Part shown: positions 1 through 11,785 of the stretch, in pieces
Layout of the letters: each line of letters starts with the position of its first letter
Position numbering within the stretch: the first letter of the stretch is position 1
Origin: Porites lobata
Lineage: Eukaryota; Cnidaria; Anthozoa; Scleractinia; Poritidae
NCBI GenBank assembly: GCA_942486035.1
Contig: CALNXK010000070.1
Location: 477,501 to 541,500, forward strand
Direction of reading: 5' to 3'
DNA: 64,000 bases
Position numbers and translations under genes: made by a program
Notes under the pieces: generated by a model
What the model saw: only the letters and a program-made list of their open reading frames with translations
Told to the model about the DNA's origin: nothing
Databases searched by the model: none

Positions 1-600
1 CTGAAATGGTCAAATCGATCAAGTAACTACATTAAGTACCAACAACTTATCGACAATGAAGATGATGATATTATTGAAAAACCAAAAGACAACAAAACAA
101 ACAAACCAACATTATTGACGATAGAGAATCACTTGATCGTCCTACCAGAAGATATGAAGATTGAGTACGTTATTGAGCAATACTTAATCCGCACCAATTA
201 TTTTGTCGAATATTTACATTACGATAATAACGGAAGATTGGATGGTTTTATGGACCACAAACATAATATGTACATACTGAAAAATGATTATGACATAAGG
301 AAGGAGATATGCAGGAAGTTATTCAAGATGTACAATACACATGACTTTATTTGGTGTAACCAATCATACACTACATCAGCATCATCAATGTTCAAACACA
401 TGAGAGGATACCTCCCCGAATCACAGTATTACACAAAAAAAGGGAAATGCTTGATGATTTTTATCCTCGAGCTCTGCAATGGTGTACAAGAGAGGAAGTA
501 CCAGAGTTTGTCACATCACTTGATATCAGCAAATGTTATTCAAGCACTGTGTGAAATGAGTTGTGTCATGGTCCCGATATTAGTCGATACGAACCCGTAT
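1..600 (+). pseudogene. Broken family-B DNA polymerase-like fragment
   Basis: An open frame runs from the window edge to about 450 and then continues in a different frame after an A-run near 436-442. In the second frame I read SLDISKCYSS (about 515-544), which looks like the first palm motif of protein-primed family-B DNA polymerases found in self-synthesising elements and linear plasmids. That frame meets a stop within a few codons. The upstream part contains an aromatic-rich stretch (WCNQSYTTSASSMFKHMRGY) but no exonuclease motif I can name. The gene start lies off the window. A frameshift plus a stop mean this is a dead fragment, most likely from a Polinton/Maverick-like or viral-type insertion; a linear-plasmid-type polymerase is the alternative. 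The family call rests on one short motif. Confidence 0.33.
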
Positions 601-843
601 TCTTGAGAAAAACGGAAGTATGGAGAGGTATCGGGCTCCGGACACGCAGCGTATACATTGAGTATCAGGACCCGTATTTTTCCTGAATCGAACTTTTTCC
701 GCGGAATGGAATATCCGATATCCGGAAACGTCATTGAAACGCGGCGTGTCAAGACCTGTAAACGTCCTTATTTGTCTAGATTTGCCGAGAATCATGGAGT
801 GCCGTTGATGAACGCTACAATTTTTGCCTTTCATTTTCACTAA
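601..843. other. No gene seen; CG-richer stretch
   Basis: This stretch separates the polymerase-like fragment from the 43-bp array. It is richer in CpG than its neighbours and has short words (gcggcgtgtc, ggtatcgg) that recur in reverse complement near 11360-11430, so it may be a remnant of the same repeat family. I see no coding signal. Confidence 0.3.
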
Positions 844-1165
844 AATTCCACGCTACGGATTTTGTTATCCTAATTTATACTCCAAACGTTCACGACACGT
901 GAAGATTCTATTCAGTAGAATGCGATGAAATTCCACGATACGTGAAGTTTCGAGTGTTTTCACTTCCCCGAAATTCCATGGTACGTGAAATACCAGGGAC
1001 TCAAACACCACTGGAATTCCACGGTTCATGAAATTACCGATGTTGAAATCGTGGCAAAACTCCCTGATACGCGAAAATTGCAAGACGTTTATTGTACTAA
1101 ATTCGACGATACTTTCAATTTCCATGCATGATATTGAAAAAACTGATCCCGCTTTTCACTCCATT
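844..1165. repeat. Degenerate tandem array, about 43-bp period
   Basis: A core close to attccacgatacgtgaaat recurs at about 846, 889, 931, 974, 1017, 1060, 1102 and more weakly 1146, so successive copies are 42-43 bp apart. The core contains a near-palindrome (cacgtatcgtg). Copies in the middle are best conserved, as expected of an old satellite-like array decaying from its edges. Confidence 0.65.
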
Positions 1166-1189
1166 GATACCTCACGATATGTTTCCTGG

Positions 1190-2480
1190 TCAGCATTGCA
1201 CTTCATTGCATTTCAGGGACTTATTTTTGGGGTTGCAGTATTATACTGAAAATGATTTTTAACAGTTCCGACCATTCTACCATTTTTATCACCGCCCCAG
1301 TCTTATTCACTTTAACTAATTGCCCAACGCAAGAGGGAAAAACCCAGGTTTTAAATCGCGTAACATCATTTATTTTAAAGTTCAAATACAGGAACAAAGT
1401 TTGATAATTCTGACAGGAAAACGTGCAAAGTTGTGTCAGTTGATAAACCTAACTCTAAAAAGTGTTCGAGCATGTTGACAATTCATTCAAAGAAATATAC
1501 AAGGTACAGTTGCAAGGTTGATTGGAATATTCAGAATGAGTGATTTCAAAACATTTCAATTTTTTTAAAAAAAAGTTTTGCAAAAATTAAAACATATATA
1601 ATTTAATCAAACAATGGCAACAACTAGACTAGAGAGTAATCCATCCATTCTCCATCCTATGTCCATCATCACTGCCACTCCTTAAAGTAAAGGAGAATGT
1701 GGGGAGGGAGGCTGCAGTGAAGGAGGATGTACTGGTGTGACAACTAGCTCCACTGCTAATCAACGACAATGGCCATGCATGTGAACTAAAGGGTGGTTGG
1801 CTTGTAGGTGGATCTCCTTAAACGCTGGGGTTTGGAAGAATTAATCAAGGAGCTGGCATCTAGCTGCTGCAGGGTCTCCTTAACCATCTGTTCGCACCTT
1901 CATCTGTTTTACTAAAATCTGCAAAGCACAGCCATTGAAAAAAGTGAGCAATAACCACAAATCAGTGCCCAAAATAGTGGTTAAGGTAGTTTATTTTTGT
2001 ACATGTGTATGAACCTCTTTACTACCCATGCTTATAATAACATCATCAACCACAACAATAATAATGATAATAATAATGTGATGTTAAGGATAATAAGACT
2101 TTCAAATTTCTTTCGGATTTCTGTATATAAACAGAAATGAAACTGGATCACAATCGCCTTGACATCGTGTGTGTGGACCAACAGAACAAAAATTGCCTCA
2201 TCACTGATATTGCATGTCCTTGTGACAAAAGGGTGGACATCGAACAAGACATCAACAACATCAAAGAACAGTCTTGCTGAGATCAGCAAGAATCCTCCAA
2301 AGTGTCCTTGAAGTTTAAGGTAGCTTGTTGCCACCCAATAAATTCAATGGGTTTGAAATTTCTGGCATTGACATACCTGCTGTGAGGCATGCACAAAAAT
2401 AAATTGGGAATTGAAGGAAAAAGACAGGTGATTGTCCTCAATAACATTATTATTATCAACAGCCGAATAAAATAAGGGTA
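1190..2480. other. No gene seen
   Basis: AT-rich sequence. Open frames such as the - strand one at 2032-2334 start in low-complexity taa/aat runs and show no domain. 1640-1900 has several near-repeats of ggagg/ctcctt words. I cannot assign any function. Confidence 0.4.
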
Positions 2481-2481
2481 C

Positions 2482-2940
2482 TAATAGACCTTTTTACCAA
2501 TACGGTGGCCATATTGAATTAATTCAATTTAAGGAGTATTATAGGATGCCCAGGGGACATGAGCACATTTCGCTTGTATTTTGGAGCGCTTTTCGGGACA
2601 TTTTTTTCTTAAAGTTTTCTTAGAATAAGATTGTAATGGGAAAAAAGATCCTTGTGCCGTGTTTGGATGTAATCATGATCACCTTTTCCCCGAGAAATAT
2701 ACGGTGAAAGACCATATTTCTAATGCTAAACTAGAAAAAGGTGATCATTATTACGTCCAAACAGGGCACAAGAATCTTTTTTCCTATTACAATCTTATTC
2801 TAAGAAAACTTTACGAAAAAATGTCCTGAAAAGCACTCCAAAATACAAACGAAATGTGCTCATGCCCCCAGGGCATCCTATAATACCCTTTAAATCGAAT
2901 TAATTCAATATGGCTGCTGTATCAGTAAAAAGCTCTATTA
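2482..2940. mobile_element. Fold-back MITE, 459 bp
   Basis: The two halves are inverted copies. The left end taatagacctttttac and the right end, read in reverse complement (taatagagctttttac), match and continue through catattgaattaattc. The arms are about 200 bp each and the tip lies near 2700. No transposase is encoded, so this is non-autonomous. Confidence 0.85.
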
Positions 2941-3300
2941 AAAGCAGTTTACATATACACTGTAGATAAACTATTTTCAGATCATACGTACAGCTATTTC
3001 ATACATTATTTTTTTAAAAGGTTAATTTGCACAGTAGTTCAAAATAATATTATCTAAACTAAAGGTAATTTGGACAAAACCTGGAGCTGCGATACAGTGT
3101 TTTTGAAAAAGCAAAGCCAAATTAATGAAGGGTGAAATGAAATGTAATGCTGTATTGGTATAAAATAGATTCTCAATAATTGCAAATCTATTTTGTCAAT
3201 GCAGTTTTCATAAAACAGCTTGTGTGTTTATAAATCAAGCACTACACCTACTGGAAAATGCGACTGCATGTACCACTCCAATGAAGAGGTCCCAAAACAA
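2941..3300. other. No gene seen
   Basis: AT-rich spacer between two inverted-repeat elements, with no coding signal or recognisable repeat. Confidence 0.4.
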
Positions 3301-3712
3301 AATACCATATTTATTTGATTAAGTGCCTTGCCTGGGTGCTCACTAAAGTTTTGCACCTTGAGAGTGGGTTATTATTTAAGTTGGTCACTTTAATGTGTAT
3401 TTGGGCTGGGTGTTTAATGAATTCTCAAAGTTTTCACCAAAAGTAATTTTGTTGGAGATAGAGTAATTTTGTTTGAGTAATCCAAAGCAGATTTTTAACT
3501 GTTCATTGAAAATTTCTTTGAAATACTGTACTAAGAAAACTTGGTCTCTTAATTTAGTAGAACTTAGTCTTTTTCAATCTAGCTGGTATGGGGTAGGCAC
3601 TTATTCGAGGTTAGGAGATAATTCATTTTTTTTCTGCCTATAAGGTGGAGGGTTATTGGAGGTGGGCAGTTACTTGAGGTTGAGCACTTTATCAAATAAA
3701 TAATAAGGTATT
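3301..3712. mobile_element. MITE with inverted ends, about 410 bp
   Basis: The left end aataccatatttatttgatt is matched in reverse complement by the right end, which finishes aataataaggtatt. The inner part repeats words of the type 'gcacttattcgaggtt'. The larger element at 24762-26362 has similar 'gcgcttatttgag' words, so the two may be distant relatives. Confidence 0.65.
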
Positions 3713-4291
3713 CTATATTCTTTTCAGCACTTGTTGTTACATGTAATTACAAATTCTCAGTAACATTGACTTTTCTTCTATTTTCTGGTACAAACCCGTC
3801 AACCCCAGTGTCACTAACCTGCACAATATTGCATAGTGCTCCTAAGATGTTTGCCTAGTACTGAAAGGAAAATCAGGAATCAATGAAGTTCACTTAATTA
3901 CTTTTAACTGTCACTGCTGCCTTAATTACCCATTGAAATGTAAGATACTGAGTATTTACAAATTAATGTACAGGGGCTGTGCCACCACAGTCTTAGTTCA
4001 CTTTGTTAATATTAAACAATAAATGGTGTGGGATGAGGTTTTGTGATATCCAGAAATAATCAAGGAAGAGGATTGACTAAATGACATCAGCTGAGCTGAA
4101 GGCTGAGGCTGATAACACATACTGAGACCTTGATTATTCCAAATATCACAAAAACCAATTCTAATAGTTGTTTCATTATGCATTGTTTTCAAGAAAACAA
4201 GGACAAACACAGAATTGCATGGAACACAGTTTGACATTCCTCTTAGAAATCACACTTGGTGCACACCAGGGGGTAGAGACAAAGTCAGGCT
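3713..4291. other. No gene; weak repeat remnant
   Basis: 4025-4170 reads gatatcc..aataatcaagg...ggctgaggctgataacac...ccttgattatt..aaatatcac, an imperfect inverted repeat. Its centre resembles the aggccgaggcggataacac sequence near 51075. It is probably a decayed element; nothing is coding. Confidence 0.35.
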
Positions 4292-6201
4292 TATGGCGTA
4301 CGATCCCTGCCAAAATTCATGGTTTCAATTTTAAATGCATCATTTAAAACTCTAACCTCGGTACTTGAATTTTATAGCTGAATTCAAAATTTTACACTCT
4401 TCCTTTAGAAGAAAACGTTTTTATGCTCGTGTCCCTTAGCTTTTAAACTCAACTCTTCTATTTGACCTTGCTCGCTGTGTATTTTCAACTCGCTTCGTCA
4501 AATTACATAGTAGAACCATGCAATTTTCAACTCGGCGCTATGAATAAAACTATACACCAGACAAATTTTCTAATATTGCTACTTTTTATAAGCTTGAATG
4601 CCTAAACCAATACTCAGGGTATTTTGCCACTTACCGAGTCATATTTCAAACTCAACCATGTGTATTTTCAACAAGACTTGTGAATTTTCGTTCACGCTTC
4701 AGTGATCATTGATCAACACCAGGAAGCCTCCCTGGGTCAAGACAATAGAAGCCTTTGTCGGGTGGGTGGCTCTTTAGTCCATCGTGCTTCGTGCATATTG
4801 CACAAACATGGCGGCAGAGTTTGCACTTGCTTAGATTCCTATCAGTATGGTGACAGGGTGCAAAGAAAGTCATTTTTACAGCTGAAGCTAACATTTACTA
4901 GCCCAAACATCATTTCAACTAGCCCCAAAAATGTTTTGATGAGCAGATTGATTTGACAGTACTTCTGTAATTTGAATTCCTCAAAAAACTTCACTTGCCC
5001 ATTGGGCAAGTTAATAACAGAACTCACTAGTCTGAGAGCAAAATCCACTAGCCCCGCGCTATCGGACACTACTTTCTTTGCATGCTGGGTGATTACAGCA
5101 GATTCATGCATCGAGTGGGGTATTCAAATCGCACCACTGTAAATAGTGGGATTTACCTGATTCTACCGTGGCTGGCATGGGATCTGCCATAGCATGTTTA
5201 TCGAGCGCACAGCAATAAAAGGGGTTGGTTGGTAGGCCTATTAAAACGACTTTCACCTCCTACCAAAATGTTGCTCATTCCAATAAGTTTTTTTCCCCTG
5301 CTGGGTAGATTATGCTCTGGAAGGTTCTACAATTTCACTGAACAAATGTGATTTTTGGCACTTGTTTCACACTGAGAGGTCATGGAACACATATTGATTT
5401 ACTGTGGTTTTTGTTTCTGGTCGGCAGGATTTGTCCTCTGACGCAAGAGCATTTTCTTTGACCTCTTTTAAAGCATAAAGCTTTTTATTACGGCTGAATA
5501 AGGGTTCTAATTTTCTCTAAAGGGCCTTCTGGATTTGAATATTTTAAGCGATTTTCTCTAGTCCTTTAATGTAATGTTTTTCTGCAATCTTGTATCATTC
5601 TGGGCCTAACTCGTTTAGTAGTTTTCTTTGCAGGATATTAAATTATCACAGATAGTGATTTACAGATCCAAAATTATAAGAATGAGGTGCATCAACTATA
5701 GATAATTGCATTGTGACTTAGTAGACTTTAGCTTATTGTTTTTCTAAAGATAATATGAGTCTTTTGACTGGAGTGTGTATTTTTTCCCTTAATAGTAATA
5801 CCTTTTGAATGAGCTTAACTCCGACAAAGGCTTCTATGGAGGGGGGGGGGCTCCCTGGTCTTGATCAATGATCACTGTAGTGTAAACAAAAATTCATAAG
5901 TCTTGTTGAAAATATACATGGTCGAGTTTGAAATGTGACTCGGTAAGTAGAAAAATGCACCAAGTATTGGCTCAGGCATTCAAGCTTATAAAAAGTAGCA
6001 ATGTAGGAAAATTTGTCCAGTGTATGTATAGTTTTATTCACAGCGTTGAGTTGAAAATAGTATAGTTCTACTATGTAACTGTAATTTGATGAAGCGAGTT
6101 GAAAATACACAGCGAGCAAGGTCAAATAGAAGAGTTGGGTTTAAAAGCTAATGTTGAATTTAAAATTCAAACCATAAATTTTCGTGGGGATCGTACACTA
6201 T
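4292..6201. mobile_element. 1.9-kb element with very long inverted repeats
   Basis: The arm at 4292-4762 is the reverse complement of 5820-6201. Matching blocks include gcgtacgatccc / ggggatcgtac, gaccttgctcgctgtgtatt / its complement near 6110, and aatagaagcctttgtcgg / ccgacaaaggcttctat. The left arm has about 90 bp not present in the right. The 1-kb interior shows no transposase. A short - strand frame at 4706-4894 with several Cys (CKLCRHVCAICTKH) may be a captured exon fragment. Superfamily unknown. Confidence 0.7.
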
Positions 6202-6452
6202 ACGGACTGAAAAACACTTTCGCAACTTGCAAGGCAGTCACCTTGTGTGGTAGTTCAGAGGTGAAAAGCGAACCAGCAAAGAGAATAATATTCAATAACT
6301 GTAAAAAATGTATCTCATGCCTTTTTGTTTTTCTCACATATCGTATTTGTCCTCGCAAAATCGAAGCGACACTACCTGCATTACTGTGTAAATTCTTAAC
6401 CAACAACAATGCGTGCTGAACTTCCCTCCCCCACCTCCCTCCGTGCACACAA

Positions 6453-6590
6453 CCTACAGATTAGTCACTAATAGACCTTTCCCGCATTACGCTCTATTGA
6501 GCAAACGCAAAGAAATGAGGATGAGGTTCGGGTGGACAATTTCATACAAAGGTCTATCTGCCAGCAGATAACTAATAACTAATCTGTAGG
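6453..6590. mobile_element. Small nested palindromic element
   Basis: An outer inverted pair (cctacagattagt at 6453, actaatctgtagg ending at 6590) encloses an inner pair (atagaccttt at 6471, aaaggtctat ending at 6557). The inner end resembles the TIR of the 2482-2940 element, so this may be a short relative inserted in another palindrome. Confidence 0.55.
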
Positions 6591-6789
6591 TTGAGCTTGC
6601 AATGTATGATTTCTAAGAACAAACTGTGTATACTGTCTTTGTCCTAATTTTCTTGATAACACTGTACAGGGCTGTGAACATTTTTTTTTCTCTTAAAAGG
6701 ACATATGTCCCACTATTAAAAGACACCATCTTGGTTGGACAAGCAAAGTTTTAGTTGTACATAATGCCAATTACAAGTCCTTATTCTAT

Positions 6790-6936
6790 AGGAAAATTCA
6801 TTACCTGATGAGGGAATTCCACGATAAATTGCACGCGAAAACCGATATTGCACGAATCGCGCAGCGATGAGTGTGTTATATCAGTTTTCAAGTGCAATTT
6901 AACGTGGAATTCCCTCGTCAGGTAATGGATTTTCCT
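6790..6936. mobile_element. Fold-back element, 147 bp
   Basis: The left arm starts aggaaaattcattacctgat and continues through gagggaattccacg; the right arm is its reverse complement (cgtggaattccctcgtcagg...ggattttcct). A single arm of the same family occurs at about 32082-32133. Confidence 0.8.
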
Positions 6937-7225
6937 TGAATCGCATAACTGAATAAAAATCAGAAAAAAAAAAAAAGAAAACGGCAATAATATTGTTTGT
7001 TTTTATCCTGAGCGTGTGCTCCAGGAAGCCATTTCAAAGTCAACTGTCAGAACTGTCTTTGCGTTAGCGAATAGGAAGCAAGGTCAGTCGTACGCGTTTG
7101 ACCCTTTGACAACTTTTTTTGTACCTTGTGCTCGTTTTCACATTTGTTGTCAATCTCTTTTACATGTAAACAAGCTTCACAATAATCTTAAGGATAAATA
7201 GAGGTATTTCACTAAATTTACGAGC
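6937..7225 (+). repeat. Dispersed repeat, copy 1 of 2
   Basis: This segment is closely matched by 31746-32035 in the same orientation (shared words include aggaagcaaggtcagtcgta and caactgtcagaactgtc). Both copies sit next to an arm of the 6790-6936 fold-back family, so they are probably the body of one larger element. No coding capacity is evident. Confidence 0.7.
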
Positions 7226-8142
7226 CGTTTATCTATAACATCTTTTTTCAAATTGGTCATTTGCTCGAGAAGGAAAATAATATACACCTTTTACGTCTTC
7301 GGCGGCAAAACTGAAAGAAATGAAGTGTCCAAGCAAAAGCACTTAAAGTTTAACGTCGCGATTGATACAATCATGGTAAGTACCTTGAAATGTTTTAGAA
7401 ATGCTGTTCAAGTTCAGCTCTGTTTTGTACTTTTCTAAGTATCACGATTCAGGACGATTGCAAGCGGCGTACTCTTTTTCGTGTTTTCGCTGAGGGGCCA
7501 TGTCGTCTTTGAAGGTATTTATTTCTTCTCCTGTATAATTTATGTGACAATCGACCCCGGCACTTCCTCTGTTGTCGCTTCTCCGTTTTGTTTGGTTGAA
7601 CTTTGGCTGGCCATTTTCTGGGCCGTGTTCACAAGATTTTCTTCTTTTCTCGTTGTTGTGAGCGAAAGAGGTTTTTTATGCCTCTTCGAGAATTTGTAGT
7701 TCAGTTCAAAACAAGGAAGAAAGTCCGGCTCACTATAAAAACGCTTTTGTTTGTTTTGAACTCTTCAAAAGGTGACAATGGTTTTGAAAACATTTTAAAA
7801 TGACATCGTAGAAAACCTTTTTTGCAGTTGTGTTGTGTTAGAATTTGACGATAGTTGTTACCTACATGTAGATGCGAAACAATATTGCTTAGCCTCGTTT
7901 TCAACTCAGAATTCCACACTAAATATCTCGCTTTGTTAACCAATCAGAATGCGAGATTTTACTCAGTTATGCGATCTTCAGTAGAACCTAGTGTAAGTGA
8001 AGAAATATTACTTGAAAATAACAACATCACTGTTTCATGTAAACAAATTTGTCCCGAAGCATTACATTTTCATCAAAGTTACAGGCAAAAAGAATGAACT
8101 TTAGGCCTACAAGTTTTCAAAAACCTCTACTCTTGGCTTGGA
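7226..8142. other. No gene seen; repeat-like
   Basis: Short open frames are present but none has a domain. Phrases such as aaccaatcagaatgcgaga are typical of dispersed cnidarian repeats. I see no exon structure. Confidence 0.35.
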
Positions 8143-8308
8143 ACCACGTGACAAGGCGGTCATATTGGTGGTGTGTTGGAGGTCATTACAATAGAATGTT
8201 TTTTTTTTTTTGAAGAATTTACATGAAAATAGGGTTTAGTTCCCGGAGGAGAGAAATGCTTTTGTTCTTTACCCTAACACACCACCAATATGGCTGCTGT
8301 GACGTCAA
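8143..8308. mobile_element. MITE with inverted ends, about 165 bp
   Basis: The left end reads ...catattggtggtgtgtt (to about 8176) and the right end aacacaccaccaatatggct ending in tgacgtca, its reverse complement. The interior holds a T-run and no coding frame. Confidence 0.65.
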
Positions 8309-8817
8309 GTGCAATCCAGCAATTGTAATCCATTTTAATCTTCTTCAAGTTTGTCTATCTGAGCCTCCTTTTGCGTTAATTTGCTGTCTTGTTTATACCT
8401 TCTTCAACTGTTGTGAGTAGTTATTTTTATGTTTCCGTCAATATGGTGGCGGTTTCATCTGTTTAAATTTTGATAAATTTCGTGCCACAGCTCCTTTATA
8501 AAACATTGATTTCATTGAAAACTTAATATATGATTTAAATAGTTTGAAAACAGGGCAGCTTGCTATCTAATTTTCCAGCAAAATCCTGAGTCTTGGAGCG
8601 CTTTAGTAGTACAGTCCTTAGTATACTTCGGTGTTCAAATTCTTAGTCTGCTTGACTGAGTCTCCTGTATCGAAAGGGTTGCCTCTTAAGATCTATCGAC
8701 AACTGAAGGTTGAACGTTCGATGATAATGTGTTACAATCCTCAGATGTCCTGTGATGCTATCGAGAAGAATAATTATGGACTCAAACTTCTGAGGGAAAT
8801 CAAACAAGTTGGCGTGA
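8309..8817. other. No gene seen
   Basis: Unassigned sequence leading to the inverted pair that starts at 8818. Open frames here have no recognisable domain. Confidence 0.35.
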
Positions 8818-9128
8818 TCGAAACGGTCGGCATTAGATTCTACCCACCAAAACCACATCGATCGAGAGGGACTGAGATTGACTTTTGGACACCTTGTGAC
8901 ATGTTATACCAATGAAAGATGCCTACGATGTTTTGACGTATTCGCCTCCCGGGGATTCGCCTTTCTTTTGCTTTGGGCTTAATAATATTTGGGAGATCGA
9001 GTTCTCGCCAACAAAGGGTGAATATAACGAGTATAACTGTATTTTGGCAAATATTGTACGTGAAGTTTTAAAATATGTTTCAGATTTCATGGGTCTACGT
9101 GATACACATCTAGCACCGAACACTGTCG

Positions 9129-9168
9129 GTGGTTTTGGTGGATGTTGAAGTCTACATCCACCAAAACC
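9129..9168. repeat. Short near-perfect palindrome
   Basis: gtggttttggtggatgt is followed four bases later by its complement (acatccaccaaaaccac). The ccaccaaaaccac core also forms part of the inverted pair at 8818/10418, so this is probably the same repeat meeting itself head to head. Confidence 0.65.
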
Positions 9169-9399
9169 ACTCAGGGTTTTAATTTTTTTAGGCGCATAGT
9201 TACGCTTCTGCAAAGTACTGACGGACTTTTTTACCACCATACTCATAAAGCATAATAATTATTGACACAAACAAAATTTTAATCATGGTTTTTATATAAG
9301 TTGTTATTATTTACACATACAAACTATTTTATTTTCTTATTATTATTTATTATTTTTTTAATGTGCACTTGTGAGCAGCACACTTACACTTCCAGTGAA

Positions 9400-9525
9400 C
9401 ATTTTCACTTGGGAGAAGGAGAAACCATGCTTGCCCGGGGCAACGAAAATTTTCGTGCCCTGGGCGAAAGTCGAACTCGCGACCTTCCAAATCCCATCAT
9501 CAGTCCCGGGAAACAAACAGGAACA
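9400..9525 (-). mobile_element. tRNA-derived SINE-like sequence
   Basis: Read on the - strand, ggaaggtcgcgagttcgact resembles the variable-arm and B-box region of a tRNA, preceded by an anticodon-arm-like tgatgatggga and followed by a GC-rich hairpin (gcccagggcacgaaaatttt). No intact A box or acceptor stem is visible, so this is a SINE relic rather than a working tRNA gene. Confidence 0.4.
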
Positions 9526-9596
9526 TCATGGCGGGAATTTTAAGTTACGAACCCGCGTTCGATAGGAAAATTGCTGCGAATTTTGGATATGTTTCT

Positions 9597-9832
9597 GAAG
9601 TTCAAAAGCCAACTGACGATTGCGTTTTTCGCTGCCGTCAATCATCTTAACGGACCTCTTAGGAAACAAGACTTTACTTTAATGGGTTCAAAAGGTCAAG
9701 TTTTGTGATTTGTGATTGGTGGATTTCGATCCGTTTTGTGTTTTTCTGTGTTTCAAGGTTCGTTGCTTGTGGTCGTAATTATGATTGACGGCAGCGAAAA
9801 ACGCAATTGCGCAGGCGGCTTTTGAACTTTAG
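9597..9832. mobile_element. MITE with 50-bp inverted ends
   Basis: The left end gaagttcaaaagcc..., then gcgtttttcgctgccgtcaa, is matched in reverse complement by ttgacggcagcgaaaaacgc ... ggcttttgaactt at the right end. The interior of about 135 bp has no coding frame. Confidence 0.8.
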
Positions 9833-10285
9833 AGTTCGCATGTTTGTGAAAAGCGCAGTAAAGCTGTATTATGTACATTCATAAGTCTCAGAAATTTACA
9901 ATTTTGGAGGTCAATATATGTAGACTGGAATGCTAAAATCCATGCCGGAAAGAAACTTCTTCTTGCAAGGGGTGGGGGGGAGTGTAAAGCTCGCGGTATT
10001 TACACCTAGCTATATATCCTGGTTCCAGAGGTTGTTCCTGATTTTTCTCCGCGTGAGAAAGAACGAGCACTTACCAGCGAGCTTCGCGATTCGTTCTCGC
10101 CGCTCGTTGCTCGTTTCCAACATCTTACTAACATCTCAGTCATTATGTATGAAACTGTATCCCCTGATATATTTTCTGCACCCCCACGTGAAATGAACGC
10201 AGCCTTTCTCGAGCCTTTCTCTTTCTTTCAGCTCCCAGTACAGAAGTGTAGTACACTTTGCTGGTATAGTAGAATTCCGACTTCA

Positions 10286-10365
10286 CTAACGCTAGAGCCC
10301 TAATGGTTCAGTGGTTAGAACGTCCGATCTAGTATTCGGATGTTCGGTTGTTCGTGCATATCATC
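10286..10365 (+). mobile_element. tRNA-like SINE relic
   Basis: tggttcagtggttagaac fits a pol III A box and D arm, followed by an anticodon-stem-like tccgatctagtattcgga. The expected B box is degraded (ggttgttcg). The missing acceptor pairing and poor B box argue against a functional tRNA. Confidence 0.4.
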
Positions 10366-10482
10366 CGTACATTTTCCGAGAATCTTCGGTTACGACTTTT
10401 AAGTTATTCAAAATTTAATCTCAGTCCCTCTCGATCGATGTGGTTTTGGTGGGTAGAATCTAATGCCGACCGATCGAAACGA

Positions 10483-11654
10483 TCGATTTCACACTTTCAA
10501 ACTGGACGCCAAATCGGAACCTGAAAGAGCATGTGCAAAGCGAATACCCGCTGACCAGTTGCTTTGCTGTATTGTTTCATTTCCAGGCCTCATTCGAACG
10601 TATAACCCCCAGGTTTTCTTCTTTTTTTCTTCTGCTGACAGAGGTGATACCCGGGAAGCGATAAAGGCAGTTCAAAAAACAATGTAGTATTTGTAGAAAG
10701 TTAGTCAATACTCCGTTGAAATTAAGTAGCCATAGTTTTTCGAGAATGCCGTCTGTCGTTCATCGTAAGTAAGGAAATAGTTATCACGCATGTTCTCTCT
10801 GTTTTGAATTTGTTTTCGTTTAACTCGTTGTGACAAAGACACTGTATTATTTTTCAAGAGTAAGTGACGGGCCATTTATGTTAACAATGCCTTCCAGTCA
10901 CCCGAACAGAATTACAAGATCTCCAAAAACAACAAGCCAACGATTCTCATCGTTAGCGGCGTGAAAACTACTTCGGTCATGCTAAAAACAACAAAGAAAA
11001 CAGATCCTGCTACCAGAGTGCACGTGGCAACCTTACAGTTACTCATCTTTCATATCTCGCGTAAGAGAATGAGCGTAAAATTGTTGCAACCTTATGTTGC
11101 CTTCATTCAACCTTTAAGCCAAGTGCGTAAATCTTTAACAACCTCGGCGTACCTTGGAAAGTTTGCGTAAATGAGTTAGTTGTGTTTTTATTAGGTAAAG
11201 TTTAATTTTTCCTAAATTTCAGTTTTCATGCCATTTTACCTCACGGTCAAAAGTCGACATGGCTTTGGCTAACTGATATCGTTAAGAATCAGAGCTCGTA
11301 TATTTCTTGACACACCGCAGAAGACGTGTCCGGGCCACGATTTGTCCTGATTTTTCACGACAGAGGTATCGGGGACACGGACACTCTCTGAAACGCCGCG
11401 TTTCATGACACCTCGCGTGTCGGTATACTATTTGCTAAGTGCCATGGGAGTATCGTGGCCCTGTAAATTCCACTAAATTACTTATTTCACGCAGTGTCTC
11501 CTTATTTTCCTTCCAATCCAGAGTTAAAAACTTTCTTCTTTCCTGTTATTGAATTCTTAACTTCAATTAGTCTTTGTTTAGTTTTTCGTTACCAGATGTA
11601 TTTTTAATGCATTACTGTCCGCGAATTTTCACTTTACTTATTTCTTTGTGACTC
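10483..11654. other. No gene seen
   Basis: Short open frames (for example 10463-10687 and 10961-11170) carry no domain or splice context. 11318-11465 is CG-richer and shares short words with 601-843 in the opposite orientation. No other structure found. Confidence 0.35.
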
Positions 11655-11785
11655 GGGAGCCCAGGCTTCATAAGCCTTTTGGTTTCTTCTGGGCTCCCTT
11701 GCCAACTTAAAATTTTTATATGTATTCTTGTATCGTAATGCATTTTGGCTAAATAAAACTGAACTGAACCGAACTGAAGTGTAAT
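11655..11785 (+). mobile_element. Probable LINE 3' end
   Basis: A hairpin (gggagcccag ... ctgggctccc) is followed by ttgtatcgtaatgcattttg and gctaaataaaactgaactga with an (aactg)n-like tail. A stem-loop followed by a short microsatellite tail is typical of non-LTR retrotransposon 3' ends. No reverse-transcriptase coding sequence is attached, so this is a 5'-truncated copy at most. Confidence 0.45.

Larger units (their letters stand above)
8818..10482. repeat. Inverted pair bounding a 1.6-kb composite
   Basis: About 65 bp at 8818-8882 (cggcattagattctacccac, then ccaaaaccacatcgatcgag) recurs in reverse complement at about 10418-10482. The segment between contains a palindrome, a SINE-like sequence and a complete MITE. 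It could be one transposon with later insertions, or unrelated copies of one short repeat. Confidence 0.5.

Noticed and set aside
2032..2334. 100-codon - strand frame with hydrophobic leucines
   Set aside because: The leucine run comes from taa/aat low-complexity DNA; no domain, splice site or paralogue.
4842..5111. 89-codon - strand frame as a host gene
   Set aside because: Lies inside the inverted-repeat element, no start context and no recognisable domain; at most a captured fragment.
10286..10365. Functional tRNA
   Set aside because: A box fits but B box and acceptor stem do not; better as a SINE relic.
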